Of a stretch of 64,000 nt of DNA, positions 35,101 to 46,472 are shown piece after piece. Numbering within the stretch: position 1 is the first letter of the stretch; the number at the start of each line of letters is the position of its first letter. The stretch is from contig JAGMVK010000014.1 in the NCBI GenBank assembly GCA_020747065.1, positions 744,001 to 808,000 on the forward strand, written 5' to 3'. The position numbers were made by a program, and so were the translations under genes. The notes under the pieces are model-generated. The model was not told the DNA's origin. It made no database searches and worked only from the letters and a program-made list of their open reading frames with translations. Origin of the DNA: Cadophora sp. MPI-SDFR-AT-0126 (taxonomy: Eukaryota; Ascomycota; Leotiomycetes; Helotiales; Ploettnerulaceae).

Positions 35101-35941
35101 AACCAGACGATCAAACAGAAACCCTACCTCTACCCCCTTCAAATAAACAGAATAAACTCCATCCAATTCCCCGCCATGTTACCTAAAATCCCAATGTCGA
35201 ACCTCAATCCTTGACCCTCAAATCACGTACCTCAAATCTCAAACCCCAGATCTCAAATCTCAAAAAACACCGCCGATCCAACCTATCTCTCCCTCCTCTA
35301 TCCATTTCTCCCTCCCCCTCGCCTCACACCCCCTCCTCCCGTTTGCCCACCAATTCTCCACACTTTCGCTCCTCTTCCTCTTCCTCTTCCCCTTCGACCC
35401 CTTTCTCCATCTCTTGTCGTCTCTTCTTCCCACTTATTTACTTAGCTACCCTGCCTCACTTCGCGAACAACACCAGAAAAGAAAAGAAAAGCAAAGGGAA
35501 GCTCGCTTCAGCTGGATTACAACCGTTCTATTAATATCAATTTTCTTCCCCTTCCTTCCCCCTCCCAAAGAAGAAAAAAAGTTCAGTCAATTCAATTGTA
35601 TATGATACCCCATTTAAGTGGTGATGTTGTGATCTATCTCATCGTTCATTGCACAGTGCAGTACTCTGCCTCAAAAAAAGTCAACAAGGGCTCTTGAGGT
35701 GGTACTGGTACTGATACACGAAAGGGCTTCGCCTCGCTTGCGATGTCAACATCGGTCTTTGCTACACATCTGACAAACAGTAAGAAGTGAAGATCTTTTC
35801 AAAGTCAACTATTCTTACAACTCAATCCAATACAATACAATACAATTCAATCCAATCCTATTCCAATCCCCAATCTCCAAGCTTTTAAGGAGTTCAATAG
35901 CGATAATTTTGTAACGAGCGAATGCTCCCAGCCTCCGTGCT
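32141..35941. other. longest gene-free stretch, 3.8 kb
   Basis: Upstream of the mannosyltransferase and downstream of the kinase homologue. It has many simple low-complexity patches: AGGAT repeats near 32305, AATAAG/AAAAT repeats near 33268-33300, CCAAC/CCATC repeats near 34550-34590 and long CT-rich tracts from about 35270 to 35460. A minus-strand tRNA-like A box (TAGCGCAGTGG, about 32813-32823) lies here. No coding frame with support. Confidence 0.45.
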
Positions 35942-37199
35942 TTACAATCCCATCCCAGCTGCGCACACGTGGATCGATCTAAACCACGCCGAAACCAGGA
36001 CCCCAATAGCTGTGAGACGTGCATCGGCGTCTGGATCCAACATTCTGTAGAGCACTGAAGCACAGTCTTTCTAGAAAAATGGTCAATTCCAATATTCCAA
36101 GATATCATGACCGTCTTTCTTCTGAGGATTCTAGTACCTGGAAGTGGCGGACTTACACCAAATACATTCAGCTTATCACAAGCATTCTTCCTCCTCTCCT
36201 CAAGATACCTAGCATAATCCACATCATCCTCGCGCGGTCTCTTCCACAAATAATCTCCCGTCCGCATCAACACATGCAGCACGCCCGCGGCCCAAACATC
36301 CACGCTCTCAAGCCTGAACGATTCTTGCTTGCGGTGAAGCATTTGCGGCGGCATCAATTGCGCAACTGCAGGCACAGTTTGAAGGTTCTCCATGATCCTG
36401 ACCCTCTGACACTGTTTGGATAGTCCGAAGTCGCAAATCTTGACGCATCCTCGTTCTGTCAGCAGCAGATTTCCCAGCCCCATATCACATTGTGCAACTC
36501 CCATCCCATGCAGATAATTCAGACCATGCATCATCTGCGCGAAGAAGCAATCCGCCTCTTGTTGCACGAGTGAGCTCTTTTCAGGATTGTCCCTAAAGAC
36601 GTATTCATAGAGACTGCCAGCACCACAAAACTTCGTAACCAAAAACAAAGCCAATGATTCGAATCGCGCATCAAGTCCAGCGACCGTAATATATTGTGAT
36701 GATTCAAGTTCCAACTCATAGCCCACTCAGCCCAAGCCATCGTCTCGAATTTATTCAGTAGTGCCTGTTGGACAGCCACTGGAAGCGCATTTGGAGGGTA
36801 TTGATGTTGGCCTGGATTGTAACGGTGAAGAGCGTAGTAGAGAGGCTTGCGAGTCCGGTATCTCTTCACTGCGAACAACTCCTTCGTATCTTCTTTATGG
36901 GCAAGGCGCACCTCCCCTGAAGAACCAGCCCCGAGGAACTCCTTGACGTGCCCGTATTTCTGGACGAGTGTCTGGTTCAGCTCGGAAGGTTTCACGTCGC
37001 GCCACTCGGTGAAGAAGTCGACTTCCTCGAAGATTCGAGCATTGGCTGGCGATTGGGGTGCCCAAGTTGCTTTGGTTCCCTGGTTGGCGTTTTCATTCTC
37101 GGTATTTTGTTGATTTTTGGTGAAGATAGGAGGGATTCTATGCTCGTGGCCTCCTTCGGGCTTAGGAACAAAGCATTGGTATCTCGGTCGTGCTGACAT
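35942..37199 (-). pseudogene. HAL/SAT4-like protein kinase homologue, frameshifted, degenerate catalytic loop
   Basis: From the ATG at 37199 the frame has the Gly-loop LGAGSSGEV (89-97), the VAIK-type lysine in LFAVKRYR (Lys112) and WNLNHHNILRSLDLMRD, like fungal HAL4/SAT4 or NPR1-class kinases. Just after NHW (residue 183) the frame breaks. The continuation LVTKFCGAGSLYEYV is in another frame, best explained by one missing T in the five-T run at 36641-36645. An 86-nt intron (36156-36071, GTAAGT...TTCTAG) then leads to the last exon (36070-35942), ending with VLYRMLDPDADARLT. The catalytic loop reads AQCDMGLGNLLL instead of HRDLKPENLLL, losing the His, Arg and catalytic Lys. DFG is kept (CDFGLSKQ), and the APE site is PPQ. 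So either it is a dying gene or a pseudokinase with a sequencing indel. Confidence 0.7.
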
Positions 37200-37582
37200 A
37201 GCTGACAATGGACATACTCTTGGAAGAATACTATCTAATGAAGATTGGAAAGTTGACCAGACTTTTAGAAGAAGAAGTTTGAAAATCGACTTTAGGGGAG
37301 TCGAAGGACGTGAACGGCTAGGATGACGGTATTGTTCTTTCCGCAGAGACTGTCAACCATTCGTTCCTTCCTCGCCAAAAAGTCAACAATCAACAATCTC
37401 GCTAAACAGACATTCCAGGCTCCCAATCGAGTAATGCAGATGGGTATCCAAAAATTGCATTGTCTTTTCCACGTATTTATAATCAATCATAACCTCGCCA
37501 TAATCGTTGCATTCATCTATACAAGCTCACCAAGCATAACAAAACGATTTTCATGTTCTCAAAACAAAACTAAGACGACTCT
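37200..37582. other. short intergenic gap
   Basis: Promoter/leader side of the kinase homologue and 3' flank of the phosphoesterase gene. No feature seen. Confidence 0.4.
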
Positions 37583-39935
37583 CTAAAGCAGCCCAGCACC
37601 AACAGCGCCAACGGCCAGCGCCACAACAGCAATAACACTCGACACACCCTCTCTACTCAACTGTGCACTCGACGATGTCTCAGATGGGGCAGCCGATCCC
37701 GTAGGGGTAGTGGGCGATCCGGTGCCAGTAGGCTGGGTGGAGGCAGTGCCGTTGGCATTCGTGATACGGGAGACGAGGGTGATATTGACAGGAGATTGAG
37801 ACTCGATGTAGCCGGTGAGAACTTCGTCTTGGGTGTCGAGGATGCTGAAGGTGGATTTCTTTTGGAAGATGTTGTCTCCGCCTGTGAGATTTCATGGGTT
37901 AACACGAGACCTAAGTCACTAGAGAGAGAGAGACGAAGCACTCAGAGAGAGGGGCGAGGAGAAAAAGAGAGCAACATACCACCAGCCAAAAAGTCCAATG
38001 TAACAACATTATATGTCTCCTCCCTATCGAGCGGCTCCCCACCAACATTCACACTCACCAACTTACTCCCATTCACCGCGTTGGAATTATACGTGATCTC
38101 AATCCCATCACTAACCTGAATGATACTCGTCACAGTCTTGTCGTTATACTGATTGATACCAGTATAGACTCCCTCGAGCGTATTCCATAACTCCTCGCCA
38201 TCAATCTCGATCTCGACGATTGCGTTTCCGAAAGGGAAAGATGTAAGGACTTCACCACGCGTGATGGGTCCTTCGTCAATGGTGGCGCGTACGCCGCCGG
38301 AGTTGATGAGCGCGAAATCAGCAGTGTCCGACTGGTTGAGGCGGTAGGAGAGCATAGCGTCAGCCATGAATTGACCGAGGAGACATTCGCTGCGGCGACA
38401 GCTTGTTTGGTCAAGTTCGACGTTCGACATGCCAACTTCCTCGGCGGCGAAAGCTTCGAATGGACCGCGCCATGATTGGATCTGGGCTTGGAGCTCGGGG
38501 TCTTGTTCGGTGGTGTTTGTGAGATGGATGGGTGCACCGTGGTAGGCGAGGATCTTTCCGGATGGGTCGTACGTCACGTCGATGTATCCGAGGTATTCTC
38601 CCCATCCTGTATTTCGGTCAGCTTATATCCTCTTCACGCCGCATCTGAGAGGGGAGGCGCTAACTGTAACTGTTGGACGGATGTTAGCAACAATACCAAA
38701 AACTAACCGAACATGTACGGAGCATGACTTACGCAGTAACAATGAACACCTCATCACCGTCCAGGTTCGTCTTGATGGTAGGATACGCTCCAGCAGCACC
38801 AGTGAAGTTACCCAGCGGCGTATGAGAATGTCCTCCCATAATAAGCTGGAGACCAGTGGTAGCCTCAGCAAGCTTCTGATCCTCCTCGCTATTTTCCAGA
38901 TTAGCAATTAATTCCAACACAATGTTCTCTACTACCCCTTTTCGTCGCTTAGCTACCCGAATCGAGTAAATCTTCAAACAACCAAACGGTAACAGAAGTG
39001 AGCGGAACATGAGGCATGTGGGAGGTCACATACTATCCAATATGCGTAATCGCCGCAATCCTCGTGATATTCGTAGTACTCTTGATCAAATCGATCGTAT
39101 TCTGCACAGCCTCAATCGGATTCGAGAACGTCGTGCCAGGTCCAGAACTCGAAATACTCGGCGTATCCTCCGTCGTAACACCAATAACCGCAAGCTCATA
39201 CTGAGGATAGATATGGAAGGGCTTGATAGTAGCATTCAGGATGCTGTTATTGGATTGGATGTTCGCGGAGATGATCGGGAAGGTGAGGTTCTCGAGGAAC
39301 GCGCCGAGCTTGTCTGGTCCGCCGTCGAACTCGTGGTTGCCGAGCGTCATGCCGTCGAAGCCCATCTGGTTGAGCGTCTCTGCGATTTTCTCGCCCCCGT
39401 AGTAGGAGTAGAAGAGTGTGCCCTGAAGATCGAGAACAGGAAGTCAGAAGCCCAACACGTGGAAAGAAAGGAAGGACGAGGAGGTTGCAAGACGAACCTG
39501 GAACTCATCACCGACGTTCAAGAACAAGCTGTCGTTGTGTCCCGGTCGAGACTCGTCAATCACAGTCTTGACTCTGGCATAACCGCCGAAGCATCCCAAG
39601 GTCTTGTTCGTGCAATCCGTTCCTGAGGCGCGGAATTCATCCAAGTGTGCATGGACATCGTTGATATGGTAGAAAGCTGTCAATTGACCCGTCAGTACTT
39701 TCTTCCTTCAACCAATTCTCTCGATGGTCTATAGACTCGTTTGGACCTTTCATCCAGAACAAGAAGAGATACCAAAAGTAGACTCACAAATATTATAATT
39801 CCCTTCCGAATCAATAAACCTCTTCCCCAAATTCCTCTTACTATGCAACGAATTCTCCTGTATCTGAGCAGAAGCAGCACCAACCAGCAACGCCGAGGCA
39901 ACAAGTGCCGATCTAGAAGATGTCGAGAACTTCAT
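37583..39935 (-). CDS. GPI-type 5'-nucleotidase family metallophosphoesterase, 600 aa
   Basis: Seven exons (39935-39788, 39676-39498, 39422-39034, 38888-38733, 38669-38665, 38606-37980, 37881-37583) give 600 residues. A signal peptide (about 1-23) is followed by a possible Kex2 site (GKR near 39). The metal-binding set of the UshA/CD73 family comes next: NDVHAH (55-60), NVGDEFQ (103-109), TLGNHEFDGG (135-144), THIGYEED and GGHSHTPLG. The substrate-binding C-domain has SECLLGQFMADAML, NSGGVRATI and GEVLTSFPFGN. A Ser/Thr/Pro-rich stretch ends in a hydrophobic tail (IAVVALAVGAVGAGLL) typical of GPI attachment. It is expected to release phosphate from extracellular nucleotides. Exon 5 is only five nucleotides (TTACA), and including it restores TAYRWGEYLGYIDV. 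The start is the ATG at 39935; an in-frame GTG precedes it. Confidence 0.9.
38665..38669 (-). other. 5-nt microexon (TTACA) in the 5'-nucleotidase gene
   Basis: On the minus strand the sequence reads GTAAGT...GCTAAC...CCAACAG, then TTACA, then GTTAGC...GCTGAC...ATACAG. Both flanking introns (63 nt and 58 nt) have a canonical donor, branch site and acceptor. Skipping the five bases shifts the frame; including them gives Ala-Tyr-Arg-Trp at a conserved position of the family. Confidence 0.8.
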
Positions 39936-42785
39936 TCTTGCCACTTGCTACGAAACCGAATATCCAATCTCAAAAGGAACACGACACAACACGATCCACC
40001 ACAAAACAGCGCGTCGCAAAATATATATCCCAAAAAAATCCTCAGCCTTCCCATCCCACCTATCACAAAACCGCCTTCCAACTATCTCTCATCCCCGTCA
40101 AAGAACCCCTTGGCAAGAAATTCCGCCAAGCATCATCTCCGTTCCCATCACAGGGGCGCCGAACCAAACAAACACACCTCAGATCAGATAGTGCCCAATC
40201 AGGGACTCACACAGTGACCAGCAATCGGTGGTTCCGCTCTTGGCATACACGCAGCCAAGAAAGGGCCACTATCGCACGTGTATGCCACCTGCCTATTCAG
40301 TCGTTCATCCTCCATTGTTCCTTGAGCATACTCGCATTTCCGCCTCTGTTCTCCCCCCGCACTTCGCCGTTGGCTTTGATGGGAGGCGAGGGAGGGAAGG
40401 GATGGAAGAGTGCTTTGATGGGGGCCAATCAGATGGGCATGAGGAGAGTGTGTGGTTGTGATGGATGCAAGGCTGAGATACTTTGTTCATCGTCATGATG
40501 TGGTTCTTCGTTACACAGGGAGAGCATCAGTATACGATGGGTGATCGTAGAGCTCCTCAGTCTTCAATTGATGATGCCTGCACACTCCATCCAGTCTTTC
40601 AAAATGCAGATCTAGCCTTCAATCTATGTTCCTATCCAATTCTCTCTTACTCCTTCGTTCCCTCCTTCCTCCAGCCAAAAGCCTCAGATCCATCTCAACT
40701 CCCTGAACCAACAAACGCTTTCAACTTCCAGCCCCCGACTCCCGGACACATCCTATCACTCTCCCCTCACATACTTCTCGGAGTTCTCCTGTCTACTCTC
40801 TTTCCCATCCAGCCATCCACCCTCCTTCCCTTCCAGTCCTCCATCCCGCCGCCTCCGCCAAGATACCAAGGCCCGCCAAGTAGCCCCCGCTACGCAATAG
40901 ATAGGGAACCTGCGTGGGTAGTCAACTCAATTGCCAGCTTCACGATGCGGCCAACGAGAAGTATCACTGCACGTGGAAAGGGGCATGCTCGGTCTCAAGG
41001 CTAGGTCCCCGGGTTAGATAAGAAAAGTGACAGCAGTGAAGAGGAGAGCGCGAGATGATTTGAAGTCGTACTATTCAAGTTGCGCCGTGCAATTCAACAC
41101 ATCAAATATACATTATTCCTATCCCGAGTCCAACACCAGCCCGCTTATTCATCCAATGCCCGACAGGTACAAGTGCAACCAACTCCTCCACATCCTTCAT
41201 CTAAATCGACCCTTGAACACCAGCGCTGCAAAACTACCAGTACCATTTGCTCACCCAGCAAACCCTTTTGCCTACACCCAACAACCAAATTCCAGTGCGC
41301 ATTAGTCGGAATCCGCTTCTCATTCACACGCCTAGTCTACTCAAAAGTCAGCTCCCAGCTCAAGCTGCGCATATATCAGGAGAGAAGAAATCATGAGAAG
41401 AATGAAATTTCCTGTACGTGCATGTTGGCTCGAGGCTGAGCAGTAGGCGGGCGATTGAAGAAATCCATTTGGGGAGGACTCGGCGAGTACTGGAGCGCAC
41501 GGTGCATGAAGATAATCCATTGACTGGAAGCATGAAAGAGAAAAGATATCGCGACCATGCCTGTTGGCCTCACGACATGGTTGATGCAATTCCTTGATCC
41601 TCGGAATATGATGGCGCTGGAACCTCCTTAGATTAATGACAATCCGAAGTGGCCCTGGAAGGAGATCGGATGGCTTTGGATACTCTGAAGGATGGCAGAG
41701 CAGACACTGACGCTATACTTTTGGGAAAGCTCCCCGACATGTTGAAGGTATACTTTCATTTTTCCGTTCTTTCTCTTCGGCTGGTCAGCCTGTTTTGCGA
41801 TAGTGACTGATCTGAATTGAAGATGGTCTAACCGAGTTGCAGCAACTGTAAGTGTTGAAGAAGATGGCCAGATCCCAAGGTCGACTCCATAGTATTGCAC
41901 AAAAATGCTATCCGGCTGTCCCAGGGGAAACCATATCGGCTTGAAATCCATGGCTGATTCTAGGGAACTCCACTGTACCTGCAAGTGATAAGTGCGTCAA
42001 GTTCAGTCAGTAGCGTCCACGGTCAGTCGATCTCCATTTGGAACTGCCATGGGAATAGTGAAACGGATGGATAGAAGAGATTCCAGTTGAAATGGACCAG
42101 CGCCTGTGTGGAGTATTTACAAACTCCTCGTCGCCCTGCTGCCTGATCGGGTGCAATCGCGCTCTTTTGAACTCAAGGTACCCACCACAATAGTAGAAAA
42201 ATGTATAAGATGAATCCAGGCAGTAGGTCCAGGGGAGCAAACGATCCAGGCAGCAGGTTTGAGGGTATCCAAGAAACTAACAGAAAAATCAAAGCCATGG
42301 AGCGCCCCAACGGCCTGTACAATGCAATTACTAATGCAGTTGATAGCAGAAACCGTGCAGTCACATCCTTCGTTATCCCATGGTCCCGGTTCGTAAAGGC
42401 ATCAAAGGCAGCTGCCACTGCATCCATATGGCCATAATCATCTCCTCATGCAAAAAAGGTCGAATATAACCAGAAAATCGATCCAAGTCCTGAAGCGTTC
42501 TTGCAGAGAACAGGATGTAGAATCCAACTTGGTACGAAGACCATCCTAGATCTGGAAATCCCGACAAGAGAGTGCAATCTTGCGACTCAACAAAGTCTGA
42601 TAAAACACTGTGAAATGCCCTCTAAAGTGGTCTGGGTTCCATGACTGGGTACATGTCCGGCAATAGTCCAGGCAAGTTCAAGGAATTCCGGGAAAAGAAG
42701 CTAATGAAAAACGCCAACAATGCAAGTCGATAGCCGGTCCTCCTGATGCGGAATGCATAGACAAAGTCAAACGGAAACGGAAATC
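39936..42785. other. gene-poor stretch of 2.85 kb with weak minus-strand frames
   Basis: Between the phosphoesterase start and the 3' end of RfeG. Two minus-strand frames are slightly protein-like. One runs 41980-41628, opening after a TTGCAG that could be a splice acceptor, with DFKPIWFPLGQPDSIFVQYY near its start. The other is an ATG frame at 42427-42173 with two hydrophobic segments. I found no convincing exon to join them and no known family, so they are not called as genes. Confidence 0.35.
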
Positions 42786-43956
42786 CTAACGGCGACCGCT
42801 ACGGTGATGTCTGTCACGGACGTCTGTGTCCCTTTCACGTTCACGTCTGGACGACGTATTGGAAGTGGCCGGGGTATTGGAAGATGAAGCCAGAGGCGGC
42901 TGGCTGCTATACGTATCCTGGTATTGCTGGCTTCTATCATACGAGTCCTGAGAATCATACGAGGCACCTGAAACAGGAAGGCCTAAAAAGTTAGACACCG
43001 ATTTTCGAACAGAGCACTAAAGAAATCGGCGGGTGAGTGTACGCACCCTGCCCACGACCGTAGTAGGGATCGTTTGGCTGTGTGGGGTATTGCTGCTGGG
43101 CTTGCGCCGCAGCCGGTCCAGGTTGACTAGAATAGTAGTTACTCCTAGGATCAGGCTGTTGCTGATATGATGGACTTGGGGCATATTGATTAGTCCTTGG
43201 GACATTCGCTCCGGATGGGACAACAGGTACACGCGAAGGCTGTTCACGTAACAAATCTGCTCCAGCGTAATAATTGTTATCCTGGACAGCATATACTGGT
43301 TGGGCATATCCACCGGCCGGCTGGCCATAGGACTGTTGTTGGTACTGAGGACCACTGTCATATGCTCCCTGTACTGCTGGCGTTGGAGCAGAAGAATATC
43401 CTGGGTTTGCTCCTGGCACTTGTTCCGTGGGGCCGTAGTATTGCCTGGACTGATGTGTGGTGGAATCACGGTACCCCACTATAGGTGTGTTAGATTTTCG
43501 AGCATTACCGTCCGAGTCTCGCATGGAGATACCATTTGAAGGCTGGCCTCTTGAAGCGGTAGCTCTCCGCTCAGCGTCCCATCTATCAGAATCTGCCTTC
43601 AGATCTGCGATCATCGCCTGTTGTTTGCATTATTAGTGATGATATTTGTATGACATGAGGGTGTAATATTACGGTCGTGAGATTCCGGTAGGCAGTGATG
43701 AAGTAACCCGACTGGACTTGTCGAGTAAGGGGGTTCTGAGAAATCGTTAGCATGATTCGACGAGATGATAGCTGCATCTGTAGAGGCTTACCTCGTAGTT
43801 GCCCGGTCGTACGAGAGCATCGTTCCCAAGATAACGGCAGATGTCGGCCGTGATGACCTCTCTGTCGATGCCATCTTTGGGAACGAAGTACTCATTCGTA
43901 CGAGCCGAAGCTGCTGCTGCGCGTCTATCGCGTTCTCTGTTGTCTCTGCCCGACAT
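42786..43956 (-). CDS. rfeG: RfeG-like fungal protein, 326 aa
   Basis: Four exons (43956-43792, 43735-43673, 43617-43047, 42967-42786) give 326 residues. The first 85 residues match the RfeG family of Pezizomycotina: MSGR..., then EYFVPKDGIDREVITADICRYLGNDALVRPGNYE, QSGYFITAYRNLTTAMI and DLKADSDRW. The remainder is Gln/Tyr/Pro/Ser-rich and disordered, with an Arg/Asp/Ser C-terminus (RERERDTDVRDRHHRSGRR). RfeG is described as a putative transcription factor; I see no DNA-binding fold and infer only a nuclear role. The last intron has two usable in-frame acceptors 15 nt apart (exon start 42982 or 42967), giving 331 or 326 residues. I chose the second because the CTAAC branch site is too close to the first. 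Confidence 0.85.
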
Positions 43957-46472
43957 GACTGAAGAGGTCGATGGAAGAGTGGTAAGGAGAAAGAAAGGAA
44001 GGCCACGAAGCAGGAAGGATAGAAGGACGGGTGCAAATCACGTAGACCACGGCAGCCTTTGGGACAGGACAGTGTGGTAGTACAAAGATCTGGGGGTGTG
44101 ATGAATGGGAAGAAAAGCCTGGAATAGAAATCCAAGGTGAAGGAAGCGGAATGATGGAGGGGGCGGGGAGCCTCGAAAGAAATAGATCCAGCGGCGTCCT
44201 TTCGTGGTCTGGTCTGGTCGGTCTGGCCTGGCCTGGCGCTCCTGAGTGGGTTGATTGTCCTGTCCAATTATCCGGGAACGGTGAGTCCAAAGAGCAATGC
44301 AGCGCAAGAGAATGGCAGCTGAGGGCGGGGGGGTTGCTCGCTCTGCTGTGATGTGATGTGGCCGTGTCAGAGGATGTGGTGAGAAGGATGCTGAGTGGCA
44401 GAGAAGTGCAGGCAGAGATGTGAGTGGGTGGTGGAGGTGGAGGTGGATGGATGGGTCCCAGAAGCAGCGGCAAAGTCTTCGCTGTACACTGGTCCAAAAG
44501 GGGCCTGGGTGTTGCCGCTTTTACAATCACGCGTGGCGTTGAGAGGTCGCTGCTTTTACGCACGGCCCGTCCACTGCTCTGCTCAGCTTCTAGCCTTCAA
44601 CACAGCGTCTCATAAGCCTGCGTGCCTGCGCTACTAGCAATTGAAGCTATCAACACCAATTACCCCAAGGGACACCGTGTTTCGGCTGGCACTGACAGTA
44701 GCACAGCAGCTAATGATTCCGAGATCGTGGAAAGACGCCGGTGAAATGCGTCGCTTGGAGGATGGTATTTTGCTGCGGGTGGCACGACAGTAGTGGTACG
44801 CCAGTACAGCACAGTACGAAACAGAACAGTGCAGATAGTTTTGTGTATGTGCATATGTGGTGGGATTTGGAGGCTGATAAGCAGAGAAAATTCTCATCCC
44901 AAAGGCCAAAAGCCGTGGCAGACACTTCGGTACTTATGGAAGAGGAACATGTCTGAAAATTGGACCTTCACTCGAACTATCGGACCGTGAACTCCCAACA
45001 TCAGATCCAGGTCCTGGCACGGTACCAGTACCAGGCATAGGCTGGCAGTGGAGGGCAATTATCCAAGTCCCAGATCCCAACCACAGCCATCAGTCCAGTG
45101 CCTGCCCGCGCGCCATGCGATGCCATGCTCGTCACTTGTCACTTGTCACTCGTCACTCACTATCCGCTTCATCAAAAAGCACCAACCTCCTACCATCTGC
45201 ACTCTGCAGTCTTGCGGATCCTTGATGCGTTGATCTCAGAAATGTCTGGTGCTGGACTTCTGACCGCTACTACTGACTGTACTGCGGTAGTAACCTTGCC
45301 CTCCTTACCTGCTTGCGTCCTACACAACGCGGGCATTCTTTGAACCGGAAGAAAAGCGAGCTCATTGCTGTCGCTAGGGCTAATGTTCGGAATTGTAAAA
45401 TAGCCTTTCTCCTGACCTCGGGAAGAGACAAATAAGACTTTTGTTTCATTTCATAGAATTTCATGCTCCATAATTGTTTAAACTTCATCTGAACCTGGTG
45501 CCGCCCCTTGCCTGTGATAATTTTTTGGTCTCGCAAGCGATTTGGCGAGGGCAAAGCAGCCAGAAACGACGTGGGAGGTCGCGAAATGTGGCGGCCGAGG
45601 GTTGGGTTGGGTAGGCACGCATCGCATCCCAGCCTAATCATGCCCAACTCGTCACAGGTCCACACCACACCATGATTCGTTGATCAGTTCGGCAAGAGAA
45701 TTCCTGGCAGCTTGACTAAACGCAACACATTGTTTGGCCACTAAAATTGATGCGGCTGCAAAAAATGCTCGTGGAAGTTTCTTGTCGACATCAAGTCTTG
45801 CCTAGCCTATCAATCTAGGATGTCGAGCTCTGCATGTCTTCGAACGATCTTGTACTAGCCGAAATGCTCGAAGGAGAAGAATATATGCGCTTGGGAGGAA
45901 TGCAGCGTCGCATTCATAGTACCAGTCTTCAAAGCAGCGTTCCTAAGTGGCAATGAGAACGTACTCGGCTGCCGATTTTCGCTGTACGAGGTACTTGGAT
46001 CAGCAAAAGTGGATACCTTGGCTTCCTGCTTCTCGTCCGATCTGAACCAGAAAAACGCATCAACGCATACTTGTAGAGTCAGATATGCATGTCCAGGGAA
46101 GAAATGAGACTCAAAGATTTCGCAAATAAGAAAGTGCATCTCCCCGGTATACAAACCCTCAACTTGCAGATCAGATCTGTGAATGCCCTGTGCTCAACCC
46201 GCATTCTCTGCATTGATATCACTCCAATAGCTGCAAGACTGGATCCGAGCTTGGAGATTCTGTTCTGGAAAAGTGCAAGGTTTGACAGGGCAGTCGGCGC
46301 CGGGTACAAAGTCAAGCGTTGGCACGTTGTGAAAATCGCCGTAGCTACTTCTTAGCTGCTGATCCGGATCGATTCCCGTCTTTGAGAGGCGACATGGCCA
46401 GACCGAACTTGTGGCACCTCACGATAGGAGGAAAATGCGGTGAGTATAAGTCGAGGGAACCTGGTAGTCCTA
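43957..46472. other. gene-poor stretch of 2.5 kb
   Basis: Promoter side of rfeG (GC-rich, with TGGTCTGGTCTGG-like and GGAGGTGGAGGTGG repeats near 44210 and 44425) and 3' side of polymerase eta. Open frames of 60-210 codons occur on both strands in the GC-rich part but have unnatural Pro/Ser/His or Trp/Gly composition and no motifs. Confidence 0.45.

Noticed and set aside
36071..36156. second frameshift near the end of the kinase homologue
   Set aside because: It is an 86-nt intron with GTAAGT and TTCTAG; only the break at about 36643 remains unexplained by splicing.
39936..39944. upstream start of the 5'-nucleotidase at an in-frame GTG
   Set aside because: The ATG at 39935 gives a complete signal peptide; non-ATG initiation is not needed.
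43925..44563. 212-codon minus-strand frame upstream of rfeG
   Set aside because: Overlaps the rfeG start in another frame, Pro/Ser/His-rich, no motif; likely chance in GC-rich promoter DNA.
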